From: Neofusicoccum parvum
Taxonomy: Eukaryota; Ascomycota; Dothideomycetes; Botryosphaeriales; Botryosphaeriaceae
NCBI GenBank assembly: GCA_020912385.1
Contig: CP087213.1
Location: 1,612,001 to 1,676,000, forward strand
Direction of reading: 5' to 3'
DNA: 64,000 nucleotides
The notes under the pieces are model-generated. The model saw only the letters and a program-made list of their open reading frames with translations. It searched no databases and had not been told where the DNA came from. Position numbers and translations under genes: made by a program. Shown piece after piece: positions 31,764-44,060 of this stretch (positions within the stretch are counted from its first letter, which is position 1; every line of letters begins with the position of its first letter).

Positions 31764-32885
31764 TAACCACGACGGGCCCACGACGCTTTCGATGTCTCTG
31801 GAAGACGTACATACTGTAAAAACGGGGCGTAAGGGGAACGGCATTGGCTTTGCATAGATCACTCTCGTTTTTAACTTTCGTTTATCTCTGCTTCAATCAT
31901 CGTCTCCATTTGAATGCTCGTTTCATCCGCATTTTTGTTTGTTGCTACTGTTTCCTATCAGCTGCTCTCGTCACTGCACTATCTTGAAACGGGACGCCCT
32001 ACATCCATGTCGGACGCCTCACAGAGCCAAGCAAGCTAATCGCCCGGTCAATTGGGAGCTCGGCGGAATGCATGAGCTGCACAAGGGGATCTATTATGAC
32101 GTAAGCGACCAACTCTGCGATATCAATACGTAAGGGCTACGCGGCATCTGATTAACACGCCTTGAATTTCTCGTCTGTCTGCACAGGTTCGATATGCTTA
32201 CCTCATCACTTGCAAGGCATCAGTCATTCAACCCTTACAAGGCCAAACTTTTGTTCATGCTGCTATTGCAAACAACAACTATTCCCAAAAAGCTGGGAGT
32301 AGCGGTATGATCTGAAGTGCCGGCAAATCTGGGATCGCGTCCTACAGCTGCCTTGGTTGTATCGTTCGAAGAGACGCTATCTATTCTTCATATTTCATGG
32401 TCAATTCGTGAAGTCTTGCAACAAGGACTACTCTCCACCCGCAGACAGCTGAGCATTCGTCCGGTGTAGTACACTTCAGGTGTCCATGCAGGCATGCACG
32501 TGCTGCAATACTTTTCAAAACGGCCACGATTCGCTGTACCTTCGAGAGCCCTCAAGACAGCAAGATCAGGGTACAGCGGAGAGGGATGCTTGCTAATGCT
32601 CAAAGCCAGATAATCGGGGTCAAGGCGCCATGGGCCTACTGTACTGCAGCTGCACGGCTCTGATATTTCAGCAATGATAAGGCTCCACGTCTCGTATCTT
32701 CAGGCTTACAATGCTGCAAGGCTATTCTATTTGGGAAACCCCGCACCGTATGGATGCATAAAATCTCGATCAGTCGAATCCTCTATCAGCCTACTTAAAA
32801 CCTTTGCCCGCGAGGCCGAAGTCAAAACACTCAACCTGAAATTCCAAATTTATTGATTCAGTAGCCCACTTTTTTGGTTGATGTC
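31764..32885. other. Spacer of lower GC content
   Basis: After the oxidoreductase stop, base composition becomes more AT-rich through 32.9 kb. No ORF longer than about 70 codons shows a plausible protein, and I see no transposon motif. Confidence 0.45.
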
Positions 32886-34208
32886 ATGTCGGAGCCTAAG
32901 TCAACGATTGGGGGGCCATCTGAAAAGCGGCAAACACCCGCGCAAAACGAGGGTGAAAATGATTCAACGCAAGACGGTGAGGAAGCCTCGAGCTTGTTTA
33001 AGGACTGTAATATTAATTATGGCAGCCCATTCTTACCCAGAAGGATATCCACGTGCAGCTGCGTTGCTGAATGTTGACGGACACTTCGCAATGTTCCGAG
33101 GATTTGGTCGCATTCAAATGCGCTTGCTTCTTCATAAGCAGTACCACCTCATGGAGCTCGAAAAGGAACTCATTTGGAATGACAAAGAGAAGCGCATGCC
33201 GGGTGAACGGATTTTGAACAGCGAAAGGATGCGCGAAGAAGACGACATGAGGCGCAGAAAAGACAGGACTTATCACGGGCTGATGCAAGAACTGGAAACG
33301 ACCTTTCGTGAATACTGTTAGTGACATCTGTAATTTATAGTGTCTTAAGAGTTTATCTACTGATATTACGCCTGGTAAATTAGCCGACCTTATGGTTGCA
33401 GTGCGACAGGTGAAGTCGTTTGGAAGGCCGTCGAAGCGAGACTTTGTCAAGGTGAACGAGGAATTGAAGGAAAACAACTCGCAACCGTGCAAAGACGAAA
33501 CGTGGCTCTTTAGCCCCGAAGAATGGCTCAATAAACTCAATTACGCGCAAGACTTGGTTGTCGTTGCACCTGTCAGCAAGGATCCAGACCCACTGGCTAC
33601 TGTGTTCGGGGATTGGCGACCCAACTTCTCTTTTCTGAAGGTAAGAATTGTAGAGCGGGGATGTGGCCATCTGCGCCCAGCCGGACGTAAACAAAGCAGA
33701 ATATTCCCCGGATCAATGTATTTCAAATACACTGAAGCTGACAACAAAGTAGAGATGCTGCTGCTGCGGAGGCTCGTGCTGCTGCGAAGACTCTTGTTGC
33801 GATAATTTCTTCCGGCGGAAACCCGATGACCAGAGCGGCTTTGGCAAATATTGGAAAACCACCATTTCCAGCCGTGCCCGTGACCACACGCTCGTCACAG
33901 GTTTCGACGCATTGTCTATTGCCGTTCTCCTCGTTCTCCCAATAGCTCTTTGCTACATCATTCTCATCAGAACGGACGGAAACAAGGCGTACGGCATTTG
34001 CATCGCCGTTATCTTCGCCTTCACGCTGATCTTCGCCACGTGCATGCCCGCACTGGGCAGTGACCCAACACGCAATGAGATTCTGGCGGCGACATCGGGG
34101 TAAGTGGAACTTCAAGACCTGTCTCTCAATCTATTGGGCTGCATGCTGATCGGCCTGCATAGCTACTGCGCCGTCTTGGTCGTCTTCCTGGGGGGGGGGG
34201 GGGGCTAA
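32886..34208 (+). CDS. DUF6594-type membrane protein
   Basis: Five exons: 32886-32976, 33026-33316, 33384-33640, 33753-34099 and 34163-34208. They give 343 residues with consistent phases. Family hallmarks are YPEGYPRAAALLNVDGHFAMFRGFG near residue 35, the LLHKQYHLMELEKEL helix, and two or three C-terminal membrane segments (AVLLVLPIALCYII, IAVIFAFTLIFATCM) followed by RNEILAATSGYCAVLVVFL. The function is unknown; the family is expanded in filamentous fungi. Exon 4 begins with a run of cysteines (CCCC, CCC, CC within 15 residues) from a CTG/TGC microsatellite, so its 5' boundary is uncertain. The frame ends in a run of 15 G coding for Gly, and the stop depends on the exact G count. Confidence 0.8.
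34190..34204 (+). repeat. 15-base poly-G run
   Basis: Fifteen consecutive G lie at the 3' end of the DUF6594 coding region. Such runs are prone to sequencing and replication slippage. One base more or less would change the stop codon and the C-terminal residues. Confidence 0.95.
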
Positions 34209-35137
34209 GCCAGTAGAGGCTCCATCCACTTTCCTGGACACCTGCAGACCGCCGAAGACGAAACGGCTCTCCTTTTACTTGATGCTGCTCTTTCTTATTA
34301 CTGCGCGAGACAAATTGCGAGACATTGAAACATTTGTTGTAAAAATGTGCTCCGTATATTCACCAAGAAACCCTATGTGTATGCTAAATGACTCTCTTGC
34401 CACTCATGACCTCCTCTTTACCATCCACCTCCATTCCATTCACACACTCCTTCACCACCACTCAAGTGCATTGCACCCTCATCCACTCACTTCGCGGCAG
34501 AAGCAGAAAAAAAAATGTGGTATCATCAATCGACAAAACGAGCACCGCCGAATTCCCAGTCCAACGAAGCCATCCCTCTCCCTCTCGTATGACTAATGAT
34601 GACCGACAGACGAATGTTGACCGAAGAGAACAAAAGGAACATTAGAGAAGTTTCAAAACCCGACGAAGAGGAAAGAAAAAAAAAAAGATACGATGGGAGG
34701 TAAAAAGCGCCATCGTTGGTCGTCGTAATATAATACAGACAAAAAAGACCTTTCCGCCATCCTTTCCTCCGCATCCATCCAGTGGATTTCCTCCTCCTCT
34801 ATCCTTGTTATTCAATTACCATTAAAATCCACGGTCCAGGTCTTTTTTTTTGGGTGAAGCTTAAGCGATTCCTCCCTCCCCATACCTGCCATCTCCATAT
34901 TCCGGCTGGAGGCAGTTCGTTTATTTCGTTCCGAAGTTTTCGTTACCCCGTTGAAGATCCGTTTCCCAAGATCTGTTTCCCGTTTTTTTTTCCAATCCGC
35001 CGTCATGTTACCGTATCCAAAGTACCGATCGGGGCCGCTCTCGTATGTACCCGTAACATCCTCACAAACGACCTTACTTCCCCAGTTGTTCCGGCTTCTA
35101 GCATCTGCTGAGTAGATCGAATGTGTCGATCCCTCAC
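34209..35137. other. Convergent 3' flanks of DUF6594 and Kelch genes
   Basis: This is 930 bases of lower GC with A and T runs (34672-34687, 34843-34852, 34983-34992), consistent with 3' untranslated sequence from both sides. No gene seen. Confidence 0.5.
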
Positions 35138-37796
35138 TCAATCCCTATTAATAACTCTTAAGCTCCTCCTTGGATTCAGCAACACGCCCCTCGTCCCCCA
35201 GAAGCTCGGCTCGTTCCCAGCCAGCAAATCATCCGTGCTGCTCACACTCCCACTCCTCCTCCCATACGGGCCCTCGCCGCTCCCACTCGCGCTCGGCCCC
35301 GCGCCACCACTGCTTCCAGCTGCGTACCCGCTGCTCCCGCCGGCGCCCGCGCCGCTGCCGTTTCTGATCGCGTTCGAGCCTCGACCGTCCGACGACGTCT
35401 TGGCCGACGAGCCAAGCACGCCCGTCGGCGGCATGACGAAGCCGGTTTTCTCGGCCGCGCGAGCCGGGTCGGCGGCGTGGGCCTGTGCCTGGGCGACGTG
35501 GTTCTTGTACAGCTGCAGCTGGCGGCGGTAGATCCAGGCGCAGAAGGCGAAGTACAGGGCGACGACGAAGAAGACGCCGGCTAGGACGCCGCCGACGATG
35601 GCGCCGACGTTGGGTCCGGTGCTGCCGCTGTAGTTGCCGCTGCCGCCGCCGACGATGGTCGTGGTTGTGGAGCCGTCGGGCAGGGTGTAGGTGATGGGTT
35701 TGCCCGTGGCGAGGGGGCCTTCTGTAACGGTCTGGACGGGGGCGGTGACGGTGGCGCCGCCGCTTGAGTTGCCGCCGACGACGGAGACGACGGTATCCGG
35801 GACGGTGTAGCCGTAACTGCCCTCGAGGCCGGAGGAAGCGTTGGCGCCGCGTTGGTTGAGCTGTTGCGAGAAGGGGTTGGACGACTCGGCGAATACGCCG
35901 CCTGTCGAGTCTTGCGCATCGGTGCCGGAGAGAGCCGTGAACTGCGTGCCCCAGGTCAAGGAAGAGGTGTTGAAAACGTACACGCCGGGAGAGTCGCAAG
36001 AGAGCTGGTCGCCCACGTAGCCACCGACGACGATGAGTTGTCCGTCCCAGATGTTGCAGGTGTGACCAGCACGGGCGTATGGGACAGACTGCGTGCCTTG
36101 GTCGACCTGAATCCAGGTGAACGATGGAATGGTCAAAATCCACATGTCATTGTATTGGGTTTGATCATCGCCCAAGTCTTGGCCGCCGAACATGTACATG
36201 TTATAGCTCGAGCCGCTATAACTCCGGTTAGCATGCCCGTATTTAATACGAGGAATACTAGCTACGTTCGGCAACTTACTCTGCTGCTGCAGCGACTACT
36301 GCACAAGGGTTGACGCGGATCTTCGGCGGGTTACCACTAGTCGGCTGCTTGAACCACGTCGAAGTGGCGATGTCGTAGATGTCGATGACATTCATCTGCG
36401 TCTGCAACAACGGTCAGCCACCAAATCTCCTCGCGCGCAAAGCGCCGGTACACTTACGAAAGTGGAGTTTGTGCCACCGGCGAGACCGAGCAAAATGCCA
36501 TCATCGCTGAATCCAGGCACGTACACAAGAATGCCGTCAGCACGCTCGGGAAAGCCGCTGGTCTCCTGCAACCCTCCCTCGGTGACGTTTCGCCAAACGC
36601 CGTCATCGCCGGCAGTCTTGCCGTCAGTCAAGGAGTCCACGCCATTGTTCGTGTAATCCGGGAACGTGTACTCCACCAAAGACCTCAAGTAGATTCGCGC
36701 GATCTGGTTGGACCAGCCCTCCGTGGTCCATGTGTCCAAATGGCCACCGAAGTAAAACCCGCGACCAATTGATGGAACATTGGCGCCCGCGCCCTCTGCC
36801 GAACGTTGTACCGCCTCGTTGCTACCAGCGGCATTTGTTCCGGCAGAGGTCTTAGGATCCGTGTGCTCAGTCCACGAGGAGGACGGAATGTCGTACTCCC
36901 AGAGCGAAAATGCGGTCGGGGGATCAGCTGTGTTTCCGTCATTACCGTCTTGGAATTCGCCGCCGTACAAGAACAGCGATGTCCGCGAGTTCCACAGATA
37001 GGCTAACGAAACAGCAGGAGGTCCGGAGGGCTGCGGCAGGCCCGTGAACGACGGTGAGGATATTTGCCAAGATTTGGTGAGATCGATGGTCAAAAAGTCG
37101 TTGTCTGAATAGAGAGTTAGCCCGGCATCGATCCTCCTTTGTTCCTGGAGACAGCCAACTTACTCCAAGTGTTGCTTGTCTGATCCGAGTCGGTCTTAGC
37201 ACGACCGCCATAGATGTAAAGAGTACCATTGATAATCGCGGCTGTTCTCTGATCAGCATTCGTCTCGATATCTTCTAGAACCCTCCAGTCTTACTCGCGT
37301 GGCTCCATCGTGTGCAGACATCCGTGGGACTATCCGCTCGCTTCGCCAACTGAGCTTCACGCGGTACAAGTCCCGCATGTGCGCCACCCAACACCCTCCC
37401 AGAGCCCGAAAAGAGCGGCAGGCTGTGTGTGACCGGAATGGCCAGGAAAACCAGCAATGCGAAAACACACAGACGGTAGAGGCGAGTCATCCCAGCCGTC
37501 GCCGCGACGTCCGCCTGCAGGTCCACGAAGTCGCCAGCTTTGAACGGATCTTGCTCATTCCTGATCTTGGAGTCGTCTATGCTGTAGTCCGAGGCTTCGT
37601 CGCATCCGAGCTCTTCTTCCTTCACCCCCTCCAACGGAAACCGCGCGGTCAAAGCGGGCTTTCTTGGAAAAGAGGGAGTAGACACGAGGATCGGGGTGCT
37701 CGGCACCGGGGCATACTTGTCCCTGTCGTCGTCCACGAGGCCGACCTCACGGAAGACCGACTTGCGCCTGGGGTTCGACGTCGCCGGTGGCATCAT
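35138..37796 (-). CDS. Membrane-anchored Kelch-repeat protein
   Basis: Exons 37796-37295, 37241-37164, 37104-36458, 36401-36280 and 36215-35138 give 808 residues. Residues ~105-125 (LYRLCVFALLVFLAIPVTHS) are a signal-anchor or signal peptide. Kelch blades follow (LYIYGGRAK, LFLYGGEF, ILLGLAGG, MYMFGGQDL, LIVVGGYVG), each with the GG pair. A Ser/Thr/Gly-rich linker leads to one membrane helix (VGAIVGGVLAGVFFVVALYFAFCAWIY) and a cytosolic tail of ~110 residues. The propeller should therefore be lumenal or extracellular. The first ~100 residues before the hydrophobic segment are unusual for a secreted protein. An internal ATG at 37490 (MTRLYRLC) would give a conventional signal peptide. The function is unknown; a wall or cell-surface role is inferred. 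Confidence 0.83.
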
Positions 37797-40042
37797 CTTT
37801 GGCGCTCGGAGGAATGGGAGCGGCGGCGTGACGGTGGCTCGAGGCGTTCGAGGCTGTTCCGCCAGCCGGACCAAGCTATTATTTAATGTTTGGTCGAAAC
37901 GGAGCGAGAGCAGCTGAAGAGTTGTGGCGACGGGGGAGCGAGTAATGGAGGTGAGAAGTAGATGGGGCCCGCTGCGCAGGACACCCCGGGCTGGTGTGAT
38001 TCTGCGGCGCGCAGGGTAATTCAGGCCCAGTGTCGATCCCTGGAGGCAGTGACAGCGTATGACGTCGGGGTTCGGCTGTATAAATTGCAGGACGGGGATG
38101 TTGGGGCGGGCGGGTTGCGACTGGCGACGCGACGTGGTGCTGCGGCACGGGCGATTGACAGGAGCAGCAGCAGAAGTCGGGATGCAGCAGCTAGACGGCG
38201 GGCGCAGCAGCTGTAGTTGAGCACGGCGTCGGCGCGACCGTCCCCTGCAGCACCTTTTTCAGGGTCTGCTGGCGGCTGAGGGCGCGGCGACGAAAATCGG
38301 GGACACGGCCGTTTAGCAGCGCATTAGAGCTCCTCGTGAGCATATGGCGAGCAATTGGCCGGGGGCGTGGCGGCGCCGTGGAATGCAACGTGGACACGGA
38401 TACGAGGCCACGAGGAGCAGCAGGAGCAGCAGCAGCAGCAGCAGCGACAAGACAGATAAGCGGCGTGAGCGGTGAATGCGGACAGCGCAGGCAGGTGGGG
38501 AGGAGCGGGCAGCCCAGGCAGCGGCAGGACCTGGCGGCGCGGGCAGCCCAGGGCGCGAGGCAGCAAAATACAAGAAACGGCGTCCTTCGCACACGCGCAG
38601 GCTGACCAGCAACATCTCGATTGCGTTCCGCCCGGCGCAGCCTGCCGCGGTGTTGGCAGCGTCGGCTGTCGCGTGAGACGTCATCCCTCTGCCCGCTGGG
38701 CCCAGCGCGGCAGTGATTGACCCAGCAGCGCGCCCCCGCAACCCGCCTGGCCACTCGGCGGAGCGAGCGCTGCTCGCCGCCAACGACACGCCCGCCGCCG
38801 ACCAGCCTGCCGGGTGGGGAGCGCCCGCTCACGCCGACGCGCCATCCAGCAGCACAGCGTCCCGTCTCTGCTGCCGCGCCCGCCAATCGCCGCGTCCGGC
38901 TGTGTTTACCTGTGGCGCTGGCACCCGCTGCCAGCCCGCCAGTGCGCCGAGCAGGGCGGCGGTGCACTGCACGGCTGCGCGGCCAAGCGCCCTCCCGATC
39001 GAGGGCCGCCTGGGCGCTGACATTCCTTGCCGCGGCGTGACGTGTGGACGGGGATGGCGGTGGTACCAGCTGCTGCTGCCAGGAGAGCGCGTACAGATGA
39101 TCAGAGGCCCGGCGTGCCTTGATCGCGACGCCCGAGCGCGCCGTTGAAGCTTGTCGCCCGCCAATCTACCCCAAGCGCGCGAGCCCACCTATCTAGAAAT
39201 CAACACTCGACAATGGCTGAGACATGTGCGCTAAATCTGGCGCGAATCATTGTTTGCGTGCGCGCTACCGCGAAGGGTGTGGTCCGCAGCAGGGACTAAG
39301 GGCTTCGCGGACTACTCCATCCGGCCAAAGGTGATCCACCCGCGTGGGAGGCCTGGACGCCTCGCAGAGCCTCGCAGTGATCACACGCTCTATTAAAATC
39401 TCTCGTGGCCAGTCCGTTCGCAAAGAATTGAGTGATCTTCGACGTGGGGAGGTGGAGCATCCACCTGCACAAGTTTGGCGCAATCAAAGACCGCCAGTTC
39501 TGTCTGGACCAATCCATCAACTTCCCGTCGTCCGCCGTTCTTCGGCAGTTGTGCTCTGCATAATCATCTGGTACACAACTACCTCGGTGGAGGTCACGCT
39601 ATCGCCGCTTGCCGGACGCCTATAAAAAAGCAAACCAATTTCGAATTGAATTCCCCCGGGGTATACAATATGCCAGCAAAATAGCTAAGTTCCAAAAGAG
39701 CGCCTTGATCTCCTTCCATGTCGCCAACTCCCTTCTCCATATTACCACGAAACTGCGCCAAAAGTGTAGAAATTCTTCTTCCAGTGAAGAGTCAAAGGGA
39801 AGGGCAGTGTGAAGCCTCAAAGCCGCATATCCTTCCGGGGTTGTTGAACACGCGAAGAACATCTTTGAGCCCTCCACACTCCCTTTTGCCATGTGGCAGA
39901 CGTGGAACTGACGATGCACCAGGCACGCCGTACAACGAAAGACAGGCAATTACAGTGTATATCCTCGATGAAGTGTGAAATGGAGGAAGACAGCCTTCTG
40001 CCGAGGCGGACAGCGGTGCCAAACCTACCTGCTGGAAGCTCT
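37797..40042. other. Gene-poor interval with a CAG-type microsatellite
   Basis: No gene is supported. A trinucleotide tract (AGC on the plus strand, interrupted) runs at 38416-38446. The GC-rich part (38.2-39.1 kb) is open in all frames without domains. 39.2-40.0 kb is ordinary spacer leading to the 3' end of kar9. Confidence 0.5.
38416..38446. repeat. Interrupted AGC/GCT microsatellite
   Basis: The tract reads as AGC units broken by AGG, about ten triplets in all. It lies outside any supported gene. Confidence 0.8.
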
Positions 40043-43000
40043 TTAGAACTTCCACCTGGGCTTGTTATCGTCCTTCCTATCACCTTGTCGAGATGCGCCT
40101 CTGTTTCCAAAACTGCTGAACCTGCCACCAGCCCTGCTACCAGCGCGGCTGTCCGCCCTGGAGCTCCTCCCACCGTCCAGACTGGGCCGCGGAATGTCCA
40201 AGCTCGGGCGTTGGTCCATGCTCTGCCGGGGCGTTCTTGGCTGCGGGAGCATGCTGGTGCGACGGAGAGCCATGGCGCTGGCCGCACGCGGCGTCTTGCG
40301 CATCGAAACCGGGCTGCTAGCATCCGAGTGACCATCGCTGTTGCCATCATCTGGTCCAGGAGTGACTGGTTCGAGGAAAGCACTGCGACGCTTATTCGCT
40401 GCAGAACTCGAAGGAACAGCCGATGACGACACTGTACGTGTGTCCAGGCGCGAAAGGGCGTTGCGAGAAGGTGTACGGGGGGCCATAGGGCTTGGACCCA
40501 GAACGGAGGCGCGCTTGTTGGTTCGACCGGGTGCAGGAGTGGTTGAGGCAGGACGAGGAATGGAAGACGCTGCGGGAGGGGAGGATGGTCCAGCCCGGCG
40601 AGAAGGGGTCGGCTGTGGCAGGTTAGAGTGTGAAGCAACGCGATGAAGGCTCCGTGGCATGCTGGCCTCTCTAGAGTAGGGAGATGGTGTGGTGAGAGAC
40701 AAAGGTTTGAAATTGTGGCCAATTACCGTATCCTTCATATTTCCAGAGGCGTTCCAGCGCGGCTTGTTGGATGGAGGCGGAGTAGGCTGAGTGCGGCGGA
40801 CTGGAGGAGTCGGAGTGACCATCGAGTATCTTGGGTTTGACGGCGTCTTTTCTTCGGCTCGCGAGAATGAGAGGGGCTTGCGGGGAGCTGAAGATGGAGC
40901 AGGGATGCTGGAGAAGCGTCTGTTGGCCGGCGGTGCTGACTTGTTACTGTTGAAGCTGCTCTGGCGCGACTTGAACCTCTCGTTGTCCTTGCGGCTCAAG
41001 ACAACAACAGATGAGGCGGGTGAGCTTCCAGGGGTATCGACGGTGCTGCTTGCAAACGAACGCTCCGTCGATAGGATCGTCGAGATAGAATCCCGAAGTT
41101 GATCACTGTTCTTCATGTTGAGCTCCTCAACGAGTTCCTGCATCTCCTTCATCTCCTCCTCCAAACCAGCCCACTCGCGCCTTATATCAGACTGGAGCCT
41201 GAGAATCTCGCCGTTCACGGTCAGCCGATCCTTCACTCCTTTGTCAATTATCATGAGCACACGCTCGATAGCAGGACCGTAATGCATCCTCTTGGCTTCG
41301 AAACTTTCGATCTTCTTGGCCGTGGCCGGAAGGTTCGTGATATGGGCGCCCTCGTCCAGAGCCTCTTGCAGTTTTGTTAGGCTCCTCTTTACCGATTCGC
41401 ACATCTTTGTCGCTTGTCTACCAGCGTTTCTGAACACCAGCACCCATTTGTCTTCTCCCAGCTCCCTCCTCAGTGACTCAGCATCACGCTCCAACCTCTT
41501 CCACTTGTCCTCCAGCGAGTTCTGCCTGTGTTCAAGCTCGTCGCACGCGGTCGGGAAAACGGATTGGGCTCGCATCTGGAACTGAGCGAGCCTCATTGGA
41601 AGGAAGTCCAGGGAAGCACGAAGCGGTTGCATACGGGCGAACAGAGCCAAGAGGTTGGATTCGTCTTGTGCGTTGCTAGGAGACGCGGCTGGCGTTGTTG
41701 ATGCGGTAAAGGCTTGGGGAAGGCTGAAGCGGCTGTGGGAGATCCTCTTGTTGTTAGGCGGTGTCTCCTCAACTATGGTCTCAAGTGATTCGATGTCAAG
41801 GCCGTTGCTGTTGTCGAGGATACCTTCCGCCATCACACTGCGATGCCGACGCTCTTCCATCTCGAACACCAATCTGCCAAGAGCCTCCACCTCGAGACTT
41901 ATGTCGCCAAGGACGGTGTTCCAAAGCTCTTCCCACTCCATAGCGATCTCGACCTGCTCCTTCACCCCTCTCAACTTGTTCTTGATGCCTGCCCAATCGT
42001 TGAGAATATTCTCCATTTGCTCAACCAGTCTCGTGAGATCCGCCATAGACAAGCTTCCGATATCAGGCCTGGTCTGCAGTTCCTCGATTGCGACGACAAA
42101 CACTCTGATCAACGTTTCGAACGTGTTGATCGCGGCGTCAACCTCGTCCAATCCTTCTCTCCCGGCCGCAGACGCCCAGTCGACATCATCCTCTGCGTCC
42201 AAGCCATTCAGCACGTCTGATGCCTTGGACATCCACACGCGAATTTGTCCTGCCGCATCGTTCAGGGCGCTTGATGCGGCTTTCGAGGTGGGGATGGCGG
42301 AAATGCTGGCTTGCAGCGACGAGGCATCGGGGAGCTTTATTGACGTGAGTCCTTGGATCTGGTTGGTGAAGGATACGCGTGAAAGCGTGTAGATTGAGGC
42401 GGCTCGCGACAGTCCATGCGGGTTAAAATACCCATCCTCCTCTTCAGACTCTTCCTCGATTCCGTTCAACGACTCAGGCTCCAGGACTGGCTCGGGCGGG
42501 AGTTCCGGCGTGTCGTCCACCGGCGGCGAGTCCTTCGGGGGCGGTGTTGGCGGCCTGGAGTCGTTGGGGGTTGGTTCACTCTCTGTCGCACCTCTCGACA
42601 TGGATATGGAGCTTCCCCGCGATTTCCCGATCTCAGGCAGCCTGTACTTTAACGTGTCGTTTTCCAGCACATCAACTTCGCTGTCGTCGCAGTCCGAGTA
42701 GACCTGGCGGTCGCTGACGCTAATGATGCTCGAGTGATCGCTCTCGTGGGCGGCCAGAGGACCGTCCATAAGACTCCTCTCGCTGCCGCCTGTCGATTGT
42801 GTGGTGAGCCGCGGCGCCTTCGGCCCACTCCAGGCACGACCTCGGCGTTCAATGCGGATGGCCTGTTCCCGTTGGTGCAGGAGGTCAAGCTGGCGCAGCT
42901 GGTCCTCCGGAATGCGGCCAATCTCGACGTCGTCCTTGGTGGCAGCCTGTTTGTGCTTCTTGTGGTGCAGGTCCAGCAGCTTCATGCGCGCCAAAAGGCC

Positions 43001-43135
43001 GGGCGACGGTTTGCGCAGGGCGCGCCTCGCAGCGGCGGCGGCGGCACTTTCGGGCGATTCTGTGCTGAGATCAGGCGTCGATAGTGCCGGGACAGGTGGC
43101 AGTGGTCTGGTGTCGGGCGAGGAAGGAGGGGACAT
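40043..43135 (-). CDS. Kar9-like spindle-positioning protein
   Basis: A single exon of 1030 residues from the first ATG (43135). A Pro/Ser-rich N-terminus leads into a long helical domain, residues ~240-700, with heptad-like stretches (WLKRLERDAESLRRELGEDKW and QELVEELNMKNSDQ are partly readable). The C-terminal third is basic and disordered with repeated Ser-Pro/Thr-Pro sites and the fungal Kar9 block NKPRWNASGN followed by GHNFKPLSLTTPSPYSRE. Kar9 links astral microtubule plus ends, through Bim1/EB1, to myosin V and so orients the spindle. The C-terminal disordered part is where EB1-binding SxIP motifs would be expected. Filamentous-fungal members are long, as here. Phosphorylation control is plausible given the many SP/TP sites. 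Confidence 0.85.
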   Translation of the reverse strand: MSPPSSPDTRPLPPVPALSTPDLSTESPESAAAAAARRALRKPSPGLLARMKLLDLHHKKHKQAATKDDVEIGRIPEDQLRQLDLLHQREQAIRIERRGRAWSGPKAPRLTTQSTGGSERSLMDGPLAAHESDHSSIISVSDRQVYSDCDDSEVDVLENDTLKYRLPEIGKSRGSSISMSRGATESEPTPNDSRPPTPPPKDSPPVDDTPELPPEPVLEPESLNGIEEESEEEDGYFNPHGLSRAASIYTLSRVSFTNQIQGLTSIKLPDASSLQASISAIPTSKAASSALNDAAGQIRVWMSKASDVLNGLDAEDDVDWASAAGREGLDEVDAAINTFETLIRVFVVAIEELQTRPDIGSLSMADLTRLVEQMENILNDWAGIKNKLRGVKEQVEIAMEWEELWNTVLGDISLEVEALGRLVFEMEERRHRSVMAEGILDNSNGLDIESLETIVEETPPNNKRISHSRFSLPQAFTASTTPAASPSNAQDESNLLALFARMQPLRASLDFLPMRLAQFQMRAQSVFPTACDELEHRQNSLEDKWKRLERDAESLRRELGEDKWVLVFRNAGRQATKMCESVKRSLTKLQEALDEGAHITNLPATAKKIESFEAKRMHYGPAIERVLMIIDKGVKDRLTVNGEILRLQSDIRREWAGLEEEMKEMQELVEELNMKNSDQLRDSISTILSTERSFASSTVDTPGSSPASSVVVLSRKDNERFKSRQSSFNSNKSAPPANRRFSSIPAPSSAPRKPLSFSRAEEKTPSNPRYSMVTPTPPVRRTQPTPPPSNKPRWNASGNMKDTVIGHNFKPLSLTTPSPYSREASMPRSLHRVASHSNLPQPTPSRRAGPSSPPAASSIPRPASTTPAPGRTNKRASVLGPSPMAPRTPSRNALSRLDTRTVSSSAVPSSSAANKRRSAFLEPVTPGPDDGNSDGHSDASSPVSMRKTPRAASAMALRRTSMLPQPRTPRQSMDQRPSLDIPRPSLDGGRSSRADSRAGSRAGGRFSSFGNRGASRQGDRKDDNKPRWKF

Positions 43136-44060
43136 GGAGGAGGAGGCGGGCAGGAGGGCGTGAGGTGAGGCGAAGCTGCTGTGCACGGTCAGCGCTGGGG
43201 GCGCGCGGGTGCTGTGTTGTTATTGCGGTTGTTTTTGGCAGCCGGACGGGCTCGGGAAGGCTGTAGATGCGATGCAGGTGAGTTGTCGATACTGGGCTGC
43301 AGCTCCCGCCTGCAACATCGCCGGTTAGCGCGTTTCTCGGCCGGGGGTGAGTGCGCCTGGCATCGACGCCAACTGGCCCTCTCTGCGACTCGGCCAGGGC
43401 GCGGGATGAGTCAACCCGTGCATGTGACAGACTTACCCACTGTTCCTCTCGACTGCACGCGCGCTACGGGCGTGGAGCGTGCATGCCCGCCGGCAACAAA
43501 GAGACGGACGCAGGCGCGCTCTGGGGCGTCGGGCAGTGGCCGGCGAATGGACACGATGCGGCTGGGCTGGGATCCGCGCTCAGCCGTCAGGGTTCTGGCT
43601 GGTCCGCGGCGGCTGTGGCTGTTGGGCGTGGATCGCAACGACGGCGTTGGACGGCGGGAGATCGCGGCAGCAGTGAAGGTGAGTGGTGAGACAGCACGCG
43701 TTCTAGGGCAGGATGGAAAGCGGTCGTCGAGGACACAGCCCGTTTGATTAAGTTATTGTGCTGCGCGCCGCTCCGACGGGGCGCGCGCTCGCAGATTGCA
43801 TTGGCCGCTGCGCTGCCCTCAAGCTGCTACCGCGCCAGGGGCAGGCCGCGAATTAACCCCCACAGCCCACAGCCCACCTGCCACCCGCCCTTGCTTCCCG
43901 CCCAAGTGCTCCGAGTCCGCGATATTATTAAAAGACTGTTTACGAATTCGGGGTATCTCTTGAAGCGAGCTGTCTTGAACACGAAGCACACACCAGCAGG
44001 AACATTAAATGCTTGCCCATCCAAAGAAAATGCCTAGAAAGGCCTCCAAGCGCCTCCGCC
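43136..44060. other. Intergenic interval
   Basis: This is the 5' flank of the Kar9-like gene and the 3' flank of the next minus-strand gene. No supported ORF or repeat. Confidence 0.45.

Noticed and set aside
38191..38967. Long minus-strand ORF rich in Cys and Ser
   Set aside because: The content comes from the AGC microsatellite and GC-rich noise; there is no ATG-led ordered protein.
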